A program made the position numbers and the translations under genes. A stretch of 6,314 bases of DNA, taken from NCBI GenBank assembly GCA_946481405.1, contig CAMLNY010000074.1, positions 1 to 6,314 on the forward strand, in the 5' to 3' direction. Below are positions 1 to 5,552 of this stretch, one piece after another. How positions within the stretch are numbered: position 1 is the first letter of the stretch; every line of letters starts with the position of its first letter. This DNA is from an uncultured Brevundimonas sp. (GTDB lineage: Bacteria; Pseudomonadota; Alphaproteobacteria; Caulobacterales; Caulobacteraceae). The notes below the pieces were generated by a model. It was not told the origin of the DNA, searched no databases, and saw only the letters and a list, made by a program, of their open reading frames with translations.

Positions 1-456
1 TACATGGACACCGGCTCGCGGAAGTGGGGCCGCCCCTACCTGACCCGCGAGTTCTTCAGCCTCGTCGGCTCCACGATGGCCGACCGCATCGCCCTGGTGA
101 TGGCCTTCCGCGACGGCGCGCCCATCGCCGGGGCCCTCAACTTCATCGGCCACGACGCCCTCTACGGCCGCCAGTGGGGCGCCCTGGACGACGTCCCCTT
201 CCTCCACTTCGAGCTCTGCTACTATCAGGCCATCGACTTCGCGATCGCCCACGGCCTGTCGCGCGTCGAGGCGGGCGCCCAGGGCGAGCACAAGATCGCG
301 CGGGGCTACCTCCCCTCCCCCGTCTACTCCGCCCACTACATCGCCGATCCGGCGCTCCGGACGCCCGTGGCCCGATACCTGACGCAGGAACGCGCGGGCG
401 TGGAGGCCGAGATCGCCGCCCTGACCAGGGAATACTCCCCCTACCGCTCGACCTGA
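1..456 (+). CDS. GNAT-like N-acyltransferase, COG3146/DUF482 family, C-terminal part
   Basis: The reading frame is open from the first base, so the gene starts left of the window; 151 codons and a TGA stop at 454-456 are seen. The visible residues match the C-terminal half of the predicted N-acyltransferases of COG3146 (DUF482, GNAT fold). These often carry the name peptidoglycan/peptidogalycan biosynthesis protein and usually have about 380-400 residues. Recognisable blocks are KWGRPYLTREFF near the start, a central FELCYYQAIDFAIAHGL helix, then VEAGAQGEHKIARGYLP and YSAHYIADP near the end. The family is thought to transfer an acyl or aminoacyl group, but the substrate is unknown and the peptidoglycan link rests on distant similarity. 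The first ATG in the window (4-6) lies inside the conserved domain and is not the start. The downstream peptidase gene begins 62 bases later on the same strand. Family assignment is fairly sure; function is not. Confidence 0.85.
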   Translation, partial: YMDTGSRKWGRPYLTREFFSLVGSTMADRIALVMAFRDGAPIAGALNFIGHDALYGRQWGALDDVPFLHFELCYYQAIDFAIAHGLSRVEAGAQGEHKIARGYLPSPVYSAHYIADPALRTPVARYLTQERAGVEAEIAALTREYSPYRST

Positions 457-518
457 TTGCAAAGCGTCGCCACGGCGCGCCATATCCCGAAACCCTGATT
501 TCTGCTCCCGGAGTGCCC
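457..518 (+). promoter_or_regulatory. Short spacer before the peptidase gene, with a weak promoter candidate and RBS
   Basis: A TTGCAA at 457-462, directly after the upstream stop codon, lies 18 bases from CATATC at 481-486. This could be a poor sigma-70-type promoter, but the -10 match is weak. GGAG at 510-513, five bases before the ATG at 519, is a convincing ribosome binding site and fixes the peptidase start. Read-through from the upstream acyltransferase gene is equally possible, since no terminator-like hairpin is seen here. Confidence 0.35.
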
Positions 519-2135
519 ATGTCCCGTCTGCTGATCCTGCTGGCCTCGGCCGCCCTCGTCGCGCCGCTCGCGGCCCCGGCCGCCGCCCAGTCCGTCGACC
601 GCGTCGCCGTCAACGGCATCCTCGATCAGGGCCTGAACCATTCGCAGGTGATGCAGACCGCCGCCTATCTGACCGACAACATCGGCGGCCGGCTGACTAA
701 TTCCCCGGCCATGCGCGAGGCCGAGGCCTGGACCCAGCAGCGGTTCCGCGACTGGGGCCTGTCCAACGTCCGCGCTGATCCGTTCGAGTTCGGCCGCGGC
801 TGGTCGATCGTCCGCTCCAGCGCCCGCATGACCGAGCCCAGGGTCATCGACCTGCGCGCCATTCCGATCGCCTGGACTCCCGGCACCAACGGAACGATCA
901 GCGCCGGCGTCGTCGTCGCCCCGATGAGCAAGGTCGCCGACTTCGACCGCTGGCGCGGCCAGCTGCGCGGCAAGATCGTGATGGTTACCCAGCCGAACAC
1001 CGGCTCCGAGCCGGCCGAGGCGCCCTTCCGCCGCCTGACCGACGACCAGCTCCGCCCCGGCGCCAGCTACGTCCAGCCCCAATATTCGCCCGCCGCCATC
1101 GAGCGCCAGCTGGCCACCGCCGACTTCGCCGCCGCCCTCGACGCCTTCCTCGTTCAGGAGGGCGCGCTGGCCATGGTGCGCATGTCGGCCCGGGACGGCG
1201 GCCTGCTGCACGGCACCGGCTACGCCTTCCGCGTCGGCCAGACGCCGAAGACACCCGGCATGGAGCTGGCGGCCGAGGACTATCGCCGCCTGGCTCGTCT
1301 CGCCCGCACCGACACCCCGCCCACACTGGAGCTGAACAGCGAAGTCCAGTTCCACGACGAGGACACCCAGGCCTACAACATCTTCGCCGATATTCCGGGC
1401 ACGGATCGGTCGGGCGAGTACGTCATGGCCGGCGCCCACCTCGACAGCTGGGTCGCCTCGGACGGCGCCTCGGACAACGCCGCCGGCAGCGCCGTGGTCA
1501 TGGAGGCCGCCCGCATCCTGATGCAACTCGGCGTCCGCCCCAAGCGCACCATCCGCTTCGCCCTGTGGAACGGCGAGGAGCAAGGCCTGCTGGGCTCGCT
1601 GGCCTATATCGACCGGCACGTCGCCACCCGTGCGTCCTTCGCCGACCCGGCCCGGGCCGCCCTGCCGATCAATCGCAGCTGGCGTCACCGCTGGCCGATC
1701 GAACCGCGCGAGGGCTACGGCGATCTGACCGCCTACTTCAACCTCGACAACGGCTCCGGCCGGATCCGCGGCATCAACGCCGAGGGCAACGTCGCCGCCG
1801 CCCCGATCTTCCAGGAGTGGCTGGCGCCGTTCAACAGCTTGGGCGCCTCGACCGTGTCCCTGCGCACCTCGGGCGGCACCGACCACGTCTACATGCAGAC
1901 CGTCGGCATCCCGGGCTACCAGTTCATCCAGGACCCGCTCGACTACGACAGCCGCATCCACCACACCTCCATCGACAGCTACGACCACCTGAAGGCTGAC
2001 GATTTGCGTCAGGCCGCAGTCATCATGGCCAGCTTCCTTCTGAACGCCGCCAATCGAGACCAGCCCCTGCCGCGCATGCCCACGCCGACCCAGCCGTCGC
2101 CGAGCGACCCGTTCGAATACCTGCCGGTGGAGTAA
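519..2135 (+). CDS. Secreted M28-family zinc metallopeptidase (carboxypeptidase Q-like)
   Basis: This gene encodes 538 residues. The N-terminus is a clear Sec signal peptide: MSRLL, a run of L and A, then APAAAQ, with cleavage probably near residue 23-24. The mature enzyme should act in the periplasm or outside the cell. An inserted PA-like region spans roughly residues 120-270. The M28 catalytic domain follows, with all co-catalytic zinc residues in order: H307 and D309 (AHLDS), D319 (ASDNAAG), E353-E354 (WNGEEQG, catalytic base plus ligand), D410 (FNLDNGSG) and H482 (IHHTSIDSYD). M28 enzymes of this layout are amino- or carboxypeptidases that trim short peptides; the specificity cannot be read from sequence. 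The start at 519 is chosen because the signal peptide begins there and GGAG precedes it. The frame stays open upstream to base 24, but that part overlaps the preceding gene and has no M28 character. A proline-rich tail (residues 517-528) ends the protein. Confidence 0.93.
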   Translation: MSRLLILLASAALVAPLAAPAAAQSVDRVAVNGILDQGLNHSQVMQTAAYLTDNIGGRLTNSPAMREAEAWTQQRFRDWGLSNVRADPFEFGRGWSIVRSSARMTEPRVIDLRAIPIAWTPGTNGTISAGVVVAPMSKVADFDRWRGQLRGKIVMVTQPNTGSEPAEAPFRRLTDDQLRPGASYVQPQYSPAAIERQLATADFAAALDAFLVQEGALAMVRMSARDGGLLHGTGYAFRVGQTPKTPGMELAAEDYRRLARLARTDTPPTLELNSEVQFHDEDTQAYNIFADIPGTDRSGEYVMAGAHLDSWVASDGASDNAAGSAVVMEAARILMQLGVRPKRTIRFALWNGEEQGLLGSLAYIDRHVATRASFADPARAALPINRSWRHRWPIEPREGYGDLTAYFNLDNGSGRIRGINAEGNVAAAPIFQEWLAPFNSLGASTVSLRTSGGTDHVYMQTVGIPGYQFIQDPLDYDSRIHHTSIDSYDHLKADDLRQAAVIMASFLLNAANRDQPLPRMPTPTQPSPSDPFEYLPVE

Positions 2136-2142
2136 TCCGGGA

Positions 2143-2166
2143 AGGCGGAGGCTTCGGCCTCCGCCT
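2143..2166. terminator. Hairpin with UUCG loop between convergent genes (likely bidirectional terminator)
   Basis: A perfect inverted repeat has arms 2143-2152 and 2157-2166 (10 bp, GGCGGAGGC core) around a TTCG loop. Read on the plus strand it gives the exceptionally stable C(UUCG)G tetraloop, seven bases after the peptidase stop. Read on the minus strand, the stem begins on the last base of the DUF4287 gene's TGA. There is no strong T-tract on either side, so it is not a textbook intrinsic terminator. It may instead block 3' exonucleases or cooperate with Rho. The position between two converging stop codons supports a transcript-end role. Confidence 0.7.
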
Positions 2167-2747
2167 CAGCCCCGCTCGGCGGCCAGACGGAACAGCCGGG
2201 CGATCTCGCCGTCCACGGCTGCGGCTTCGTCCAGCTCGACGATCGCAGTCAGGCGCTCGGACCAGCTTTCCTTGCGCACCGCGGGCGAAAGGCGGCCTGA
2301 CGCCTCGGGTTCGAGCTTCAACCCAAGCAATGCTCGCCCGCCCTTGAGCGGCCGGGCGGCGGCGAACTGCACCGCACGGCTGAAGCTGGTGTAGCCCTTG
2401 CGCTGCCCGGAGATGACGCCCTCCGTCCCGCCAGCGATACGCTCGATCGCCTCCAGGATCGCCAGCGAGGCCGCATCCTTCCAGAGCGCCGCGCGCAGTT
2501 CGGCGGGCTCGTCCCAGCCCGGCCCGCCGGCGGGATTGAAGGCGTCGAGGATGTGGGCTGCGTGGTTCTGGCCGATGCCGTGCTCGGCCTTGAGCCAGGC
2601 CTGCTGCGCCTTCGGCGTCGTCGCGGGGCAGACCTTCATGACCTCGACCCAGGCGTCGAGGGTCTTGCCGGTCTGGGTCTCGAAGTTCGCCTTCACCGTG
2701 GCGAACCACTTTTGCTGACGCTCGGTCAGTTGCGGTCCGGGCCTCAT
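2166..2747 (-). CDS. DUF4287/DUF5655-like protein of unknown function
   Basis: This gene encodes 193 residues, soluble, with no signal peptide or membrane segment. Residues about 12-65 fit DUF4287: FATVKANFETQTGKTLDAW, then a PKAQQAWLKAEHGIGQNHA stretch of the type seen in that domain. Residues about 90-190 resemble the DUF5655 type: GYTSFSRAVQFAAARPLKGG, a LGLKL strand, a tryptophan-containing segment (SWSERLTAIVEL), and a final DGEIARLFRLAAERG helix. Such small proteins are widespread in bacteria without a proven activity, so no function is offered. The start at 2747 is supported by GAGG at 2753-2756 on the minus strand, five bases from the ATG. The gene follows the small acidic protein gene with 56 bases between them. 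It may be co-transcribed with it by read-through of the hairpin at 2767-2792. It converges with the M28 peptidase gene; the two stop codons are only about 30 bases apart. Confidence 0.82.
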   Translation of the reverse strand: MRPGPQLTERQQKWFATVKANFETQTGKTLDAWVEVMKVCPATTPKAQQAWLKAEHGIGQNHAAHILDAFNPAGGPGWDEPAELRAALWKDAASLAILEAIERIAGGTEGVISGQRKGYTSFSRAVQFAAARPLKGGRALLGLKLEPEASGRLSPAVRKESWSERLTAIVELDEAAAVDGEIARLFRLAAERG

Positions 2748-2766
2748 GGACGCCTCGCAATTCAGA

Positions 2767-2792
2767 ACGGCCGGAGCGTCCGCTCCGGCCGT
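2767..2792 (-). terminator. 12-bp hairpin after the small acidic protein gene
   Basis: Arms at 2767-2778 and 2781-2792 are exact reverse complements (ACGGCCGGAGCG type) separated by two bases, so the apical pairs probably open to form a loop. On the minus strand the hairpin lies 11 bases after the TAA of the small gene and is followed by TTCTGAATT, a weak U-rich tail. It ends only 10 bases before the GAGG ribosome binding site of the next gene. It could be a partial terminator, an mRNA-stabilising element, or both. Confidence 0.65.
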
Positions 2793-2803
2793 CCCCCTCC
2801 GGC

Positions 2804-3142
2804 TTATTCGCCGTCGTTAAGGGTCAGTTCGTCGCCGTTCACGGCGCAGAAGTCGACGCCCATGACCATCAGGTCGGGGGTCTCGTCGTCGAACACGACC
2901 TTGATGTCGTACTCGCAGTCTTCCAGACCGTCATCGATGGTGATGTGGACGCTCTCGCCGCTGGGGACGACGTCCGAGCCCAGGATGTCCTCCTCCCAGC
3001 TGTCGGTCGACGGCACGGAGATGAAGATCTGGACCACGGTCTCGCTTGTGTGGTTGTGAAGCATGAAGTCCAGCGGGCCGGTCTGGACCGGAGCGCTGGG
3101 CGAGGTGGCGCTCAGGGCGAGCGCGGCAAGCAGGTCGATCAT
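2804..3142 (-). CDS. Small acidic, probably exported protein of unknown function
   Basis: This gene encodes 112 residues. A hydrophobic N-terminal stretch (LLAALALSA, residues 4-12) looks like a short signal sequence, although its n-region has an aspartate and no positive charge. The rest is strongly acidic and reads like a beta-sandwich: LDFMLHNHTSETVVQIFISV, then DSWEEDILG, SGESVHITID, DCEYDIKVVFDD and VDFCAVNG. This order (strand, W-E-E-D, G-E-S-V, C-x-x-D-I-K-V-V) matches a family of small uncharacterised proteobacterial proteins I know from sequence only. Cys76 and Cys99 could form a disulphide if the protein is exported. The start at 3142 has a GGGGGA about seven bases upstream. An in-frame ATG at 3181 also has a plausible site (AAGGG), but it would put 13 non-hydrophobic residues before the signal-like segment. 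The gene is divergent from mutL. Function unknown. Confidence 0.78.
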   Translation of the reverse strand: MIDLLAALALSATSPSAPVQTGPLDFMLHNHTSETVVQIFISVPSTDSWEEDILGSDVVPSGESVHITIDDGLEDCEYDIKVVFDDETPDLMVMGVDFCAVNGDELTLNDGE

Positions 3143-3260
3143 GGTTGGTTCCCCCGGGGCCTGAATCGACCCCGGCGCCATGGGTACGCCCTTTTGCGGC
3201 GTCGGCAAGGCGCCAGAACCGGCGACCGCACGCCCGATCGGCGCTAGTATGGCGAATCCC
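3143..3260. promoter_or_regulatory. Divergent spacer carrying promoters for mutL (+) and the small protein gene (-)
   Basis: Both neighbours start here, so promoters in both directions are expected. On the plus strand GCTAGTAT (3243-3250) resembles the alphaproteobacterial -10 form (GCTA-type), but no TTG-type -35 lies at the right distance; transcription from it would start close to the mutL ATG at 3261. On the minus strand TTGCCG (3208-3203) is followed after 16 bases by TACCCA (3186-3181), a weak pair about 40 bases from the small gene's start. Two GANTC sites lie here, at 3163-3167 and 3254-3258. No clear operator palindrome was identified. Confidence 0.35.
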
Positions 3261-5117
3261 ATGCCCATCCGCCGCCTCCCCCCCGAGACCGTCAACCGCA
3301 TCGCCGCCGGCGAGGTGGTCGAGCGGCCGTCCAGCGCCATCAAGGAGCTGGTCGAGAACGCGCTGGACGCGGGCGCAAATCGGATCGAAATCCAGGCGGA
3401 CGGGGGCGGCCTGGGCCGCATCCTCATCGCCGACGACGGGCACGGCATGGCTCCTGACCAGCTGGCGCTGGCGGTCGAGCGCCATGCGACGTCCAAGCTG
3501 GAGCCGGACGACGCCGGTGACGTGGACCTGCTGCGCATCCACACCCTGGGCTTCCGCGGCGAGGCCCTGCCCTCGATCGGCTCGGTGGCCCGGCTGACGA
3601 TCACCTCGCGCGCACCGGGCGGCGACGCCCACCAGATCACTGTCGAGGGCGGCGATCAGCGGCCGGTCGCCCCTGCCGGCTTCCCCGGCCCCCACGGCGC
3701 GCGGGTCGAGGTCCGCGACCTGTTTTACGCCACTCCCGCCCGGCTGAAGTTCATGAAGTCGGAGCGGTCCGAGGCCATGGCCATCTCGGAGGAGATCAAG
3801 CGCCAGGCCATGGCGCATGAGAGCGTCGCATTCACCCTCGACCTCGACGGCAAGACGGTGCTGCGCCTGCCGGCCGAACATCCGGGCGACGAAGGGCGGC
3901 TGAAGCGGCTGGCCGCCCTGCTGGGCCGGGACTTCGAGGCCAATGCCCTGCTGATCGACCAGTCGCGCGAGGGGGTGCGGTTGTCGGGGTATGCGGGCCT
4001 GCCGACCTATTCGCGGGGCAATGGGGCGCACCAGTATCTATTCGTCAACGGCCGTCCGGTGCGGGACCGGCTGCTGCAGGGGGCGCTGCGGGGCGCCTAC
4101 GCCGACTTCCTCGCTCGGGACCGGCATCCGGCGGCGGTGCTGTTCCTCGACATCGACCCGCTGTTCGTTGACGTCAACGTCCACCCGGCCAAGGCCGAGG
4201 TCCGGTTCCGCGATCCGGCGCTGGTGCGCGGCCTTATCGTGGGGGCGCTGAGGCATGCGCTGCACGCCGCCGGGCACCGGGCCTCGACGACGGTCGCCGA
4301 CAATGTGCTGGCCGGCTTCACGGCCCATGCGGGCCCGGCCTTCAGCCCGAGCTCGCAATCGGCCCAGAGCTTCGGCGCGACGGGTTACAGCGGATGGGTC
4401 GGATGGGCGCGGCCGGTGGCGGCCAATCAGGACATTCCCGGCCTCGGCGAACGATCAGCGAGGGTGGAGGCGTCCGCCCGCGACTTCGCGGCCTGGCCGG
4501 AACAGTCGGTCGTGGCCGCCCCCGTCGACCCGATCGACCAGCCGCTGGGCGCCGCACGGGCGCAGGTGCACGGCACCTATATCGTCGCCCAGACCCGCGA
4601 CGGCATCGTGGTGGTGGACCAGCACGCCGCTCACGAGCGCCTCGTCTACGAGCGGATGAAAACCCAGATGGCCGAGGGGTCGGTCACCCGTCAGGCCCTG
4701 CTGACCCCCGAGGTGGTCGAACTGGATCCCGCCGAGGCCGACCGCGTCGTCGCTCGCGCCGAAGAACTGGCCCAGCTCGGTCTGATCGTCGAACCCTTCG
4801 GCGGCGGGGCGGTGCTGGTGCGCGAGACGCCCGCGCTTCTGGGCGACACGGATGTCCAGGGCCTGATCCGCGACATTGCCGACGATCTGGCCGAACACGG
4901 CGCGGCGCTGGCCCTGTCGGAGCGGCTGGCCGAGGTCTGCGGCACGATGGCCTGCCACGGGTCGGTGCGGGCGGGCCGGGTCCTCTCGGCGCCCGAGATG
5001 AACGCCCTGCTGCGCCAGATGGAGGCGACGCCGCACTCAGGCCAGTGCAACCATGGGCGGCCGACCTATGTGGAACTGAAGCTGAACGATCTGGAGCGGC
5101 TGTTCGGGCGGCGATAA
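3261..5117 (+). CDS. mutL: DNA mismatch repair protein MutL (endonuclease type)
   Basis: This gene encodes 618 residues from the ATG at 3261. MutL links mismatch recognition by MutS to strand incision and removal after replication. The N-terminal GHKL ATPase is intact: E29 and N33 ([11 protein letters not shown]), D58 (IADDGHGM), RHATSKL at 74-80, [10 protein letters not shown] at 97-106 and [11 protein letters not shown] at 154-164. FVNGRPVRD (261-269) and [13 protein letters not shown] (304-316) mark the transducer domain. A proline/alanine-rich linker runs about 335-430. The C-terminal domain carries the nicking endonuclease motif [12 protein letters not shown] (D453, H455, E459, E464), C565-H566, and C596-N-H598-G-R-P. 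QALLTP (478-483) fits the beta-clamp-binding motif. This type is expected in bacteria lacking MutH. The start at 3261 aligns residue for residue with E. coli MutL. ATG 3249 (four codons longer) is possible; ATG 3180 is unlikely. No strong Shine-Dalgarno precedes either near start. Confidence 0.97.
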   Translation: MPIRRLPPETVNRIAAGEVVERPSSAIKELVENALDAGANRIEIQADGGGLGRILIADDGHGMAPDQLALAVERHATSKLEPDDAGDVDLLRIHTLGFRGEALPSIGSVARLTITSRAPGGDAHQITVEGGDQRPVAPAGFPGPHGARVEVRDLFYATPARLKFMKSERSEAMAISEEIKRQAMAHESVAFTLDLDGKTVLRLPAEHPGDEGRLKRLAALLGRDFEANALLIDQSREGVRLSGYAGLPTYSRGNGAHQYLFVNGRPVRDRLLQGALRGAYADFLARDRHPAAVLFLDIDPLFVDVNVHPAKAEVRFRDPALVRGLIVGALRHALHAAGHRASTTVADNVLAGFTAHAGPAFSPSSQSAQSFGATGYSGWVGWARPVAANQDIPGLGERSARVEASARDFAAWPEQSVVAAPVDPIDQPLGAARAQVHGTYIVAQTRDGIVVVDQHAAHERLVYERMKTQMAEGSVTRQALLTPEVVELDPAEADRVVARAEELAQLGLIVEPFGGGAVLVRETPALLGDTDVQGLIRDIADDLAEHGAALALSERLAEVCGTMACHGSVRAGRVLSAPEMNALLRQMEATPHSGQCNHGRPTYVELKLNDLERLFGRR

Positions 5118-5130
5118 CGTCGTTCTCGGA

Positions 5131-5226
5131 TTGGACTCGGAAAAACAGAGTCCAAAAGTGCAAAGCGATCGAAATCAGAGGGTTGGACCCGGGTCTGGAT
5201 GCGACCTGCGAGCGGCGAGTCCAAAA
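5131..5226. repeat. Cluster of TTGGACTC/GAGTCCAA boxes with a central palindrome
   Basis: TTGGACTC at 5131-5138 has exact inverted copies at 5148-5155 and 5217-5224. Both copies continue as GAGTCCAAAA. A related TTGGACCC at 5183-5190 overlaps the 10-bp palindrome GACCCGGGTC (5186-5195). The first pair forms an 8-bp stem with a nine-base A-rich loop 13 bases after the mutL stop. No T-tract follows, so it is a poor intrinsic terminator. The segment is less GC-rich than the flanking genes and has no credible coding content. It may be an intergenic repeat unit, but other copies cannot be seen in this window. Confidence 0.5.
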
Positions 5227-5373
5227 CGCGTGATCGGGTGACGATGTCAAAGACCGGAGGCGGGTAGTGTCTCACGGTTTTCGGGGGCGCCTGCGATAAA
5301 GCTGTAAATCGGGGCCGGGCGTTGAAATCGTTTGGCAATTTCGGGCGAGCGTTAATGGGTATGACCGAGAAGC
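5227..5373. other. Non-coding spacer with no recognised element
   Basis: These 147 bases lie between the two repeat clusters of the mutL/MerR convergent region. The stretch is noticeably richer in A and T than the genes around it. Frames crossing it lack codon bias and resemble no protein I know. I see no RNA gene, promoter with good boxes, or origin-like structure. Confidence 0.5.
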
Positions 5374-5552
5374 CCCTCTCCCCTTGCGGGAGAGGGAGAT
5401 CGCGCACGGCGGCGTCAGCCGTCGTTCTGGCGCGATCGGGTGAGGGTGAGACGGCTCCTCACCGGTGAGGCCTGCATGACCCCTCACCCTTTCGGCCAAG
5501 ACGCATCGCTGCGCTCTGCGGGCCTCAAGCCCTCTCCCGCAGGGGGAGAGGG
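5374..5552. repeat. Palindromic intergenic element bounded by inverted 23-bp hairpins
   Basis: The ends are two hairpins: 5374-5396 (CCCTCTCCC, five-base loop, GGGAGAGGG) and 5530-5552 (same arms, loop GCAGG). Each is the reverse complement of the other with one mismatch in 23. Inside lie further nested inverted repeats: GATCGCGC 5398-5405 with GCGCGATC 5430-5437, enclosing ACGGC/GCCGT; GGGTGAGGG 5438-5446 with CCCTCACCC 5481-5489; and a 14-bp perfect palindrome at 5457-5470. Motifs of this CCCTCTCCC/GGGTGAGGG kind are common intergenic repeats in Caulobacteraceae and other proteobacteria. The size (179 bp) and inverted ends suggest a non-autonomous mobile or REP-derived unit. No target-site duplication is evident. 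The right hairpin touches the stop codon of the MerR gene. Confidence 0.7.
5530..5552 (-). terminator. Hairpin directly after the MerR gene stop codon
   Basis: A 9-bp stem (CCCTCTCCC/GGGAGAGGG) with a five-base loop begins immediately after the TGA (5555-5553) on the minus strand. No U-rich tail follows, so termination would be weak or Rho-assisted. It is also the right-hand end of the repeat element, so the repeat may have been recruited as the 3' end of this transcript. Confidence 0.4.

Noticed and set aside
473..480. Palindrome GGCGCGCC-type sequence before the peptidase gene as an operator
   Set aside because: It is too short and too common in DNA of this composition to support a regulator site.
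24..518. Upstream extension of the peptidase frame to base 24
   Set aside because: The extra residues are arginine/proline-rich out-of-frame reading of the acyltransferase gene. The signal peptide and GGAG site place the start at 519.
441..1988. Long minus-strand open frame (515 codons) antisense to the M28 peptidase gene
   Set aside because: Its translation is a low-complexity G/A/V/D-rich string with no domain. It mirrors the codon bias of the sense gene, which has a full signal peptide and all M28 ligands.
3180..3248. Longer MutL start at ATG 3180
   Set aside because: It would add 27 residues before the universally conserved MutL N-terminus (MPI...LPP). The start at 3261 gives E29, N33 and D58 the same numbering as E. 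coli MutL.
3143..3640. Upstream extension of the small acidic protein to an ATG at 3640
   Set aside because: The added part is antisense to the MutL ATPase domain. A hydrophobic N-terminus and a Shine-Dalgarno-like GGGGGA support 3142, with 3181 as the only sensible alternative.
2931..4031. Long minus-strand open frame (366 codons) across the small gene and the start of mutL
   Set aside because: It overlaps two genes that are clearly real, on both strands, and its product has no recognisable family. Such frames are common in GC-rich DNA.
4394..5233. Plus-strand frame overlapping the 3' half of mutL and running past its stop
   Set aside because: The part inside mutL is an arginine/glycine-rich shadow frame, and the part beyond it crosses the palindromic boxes. 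There is no domain and no start signal.
5374..5552. Possible CRISPR array
   Set aside because: There are only two repeat copies, in inverse orientation, with internal palindromes instead of unique spacers.
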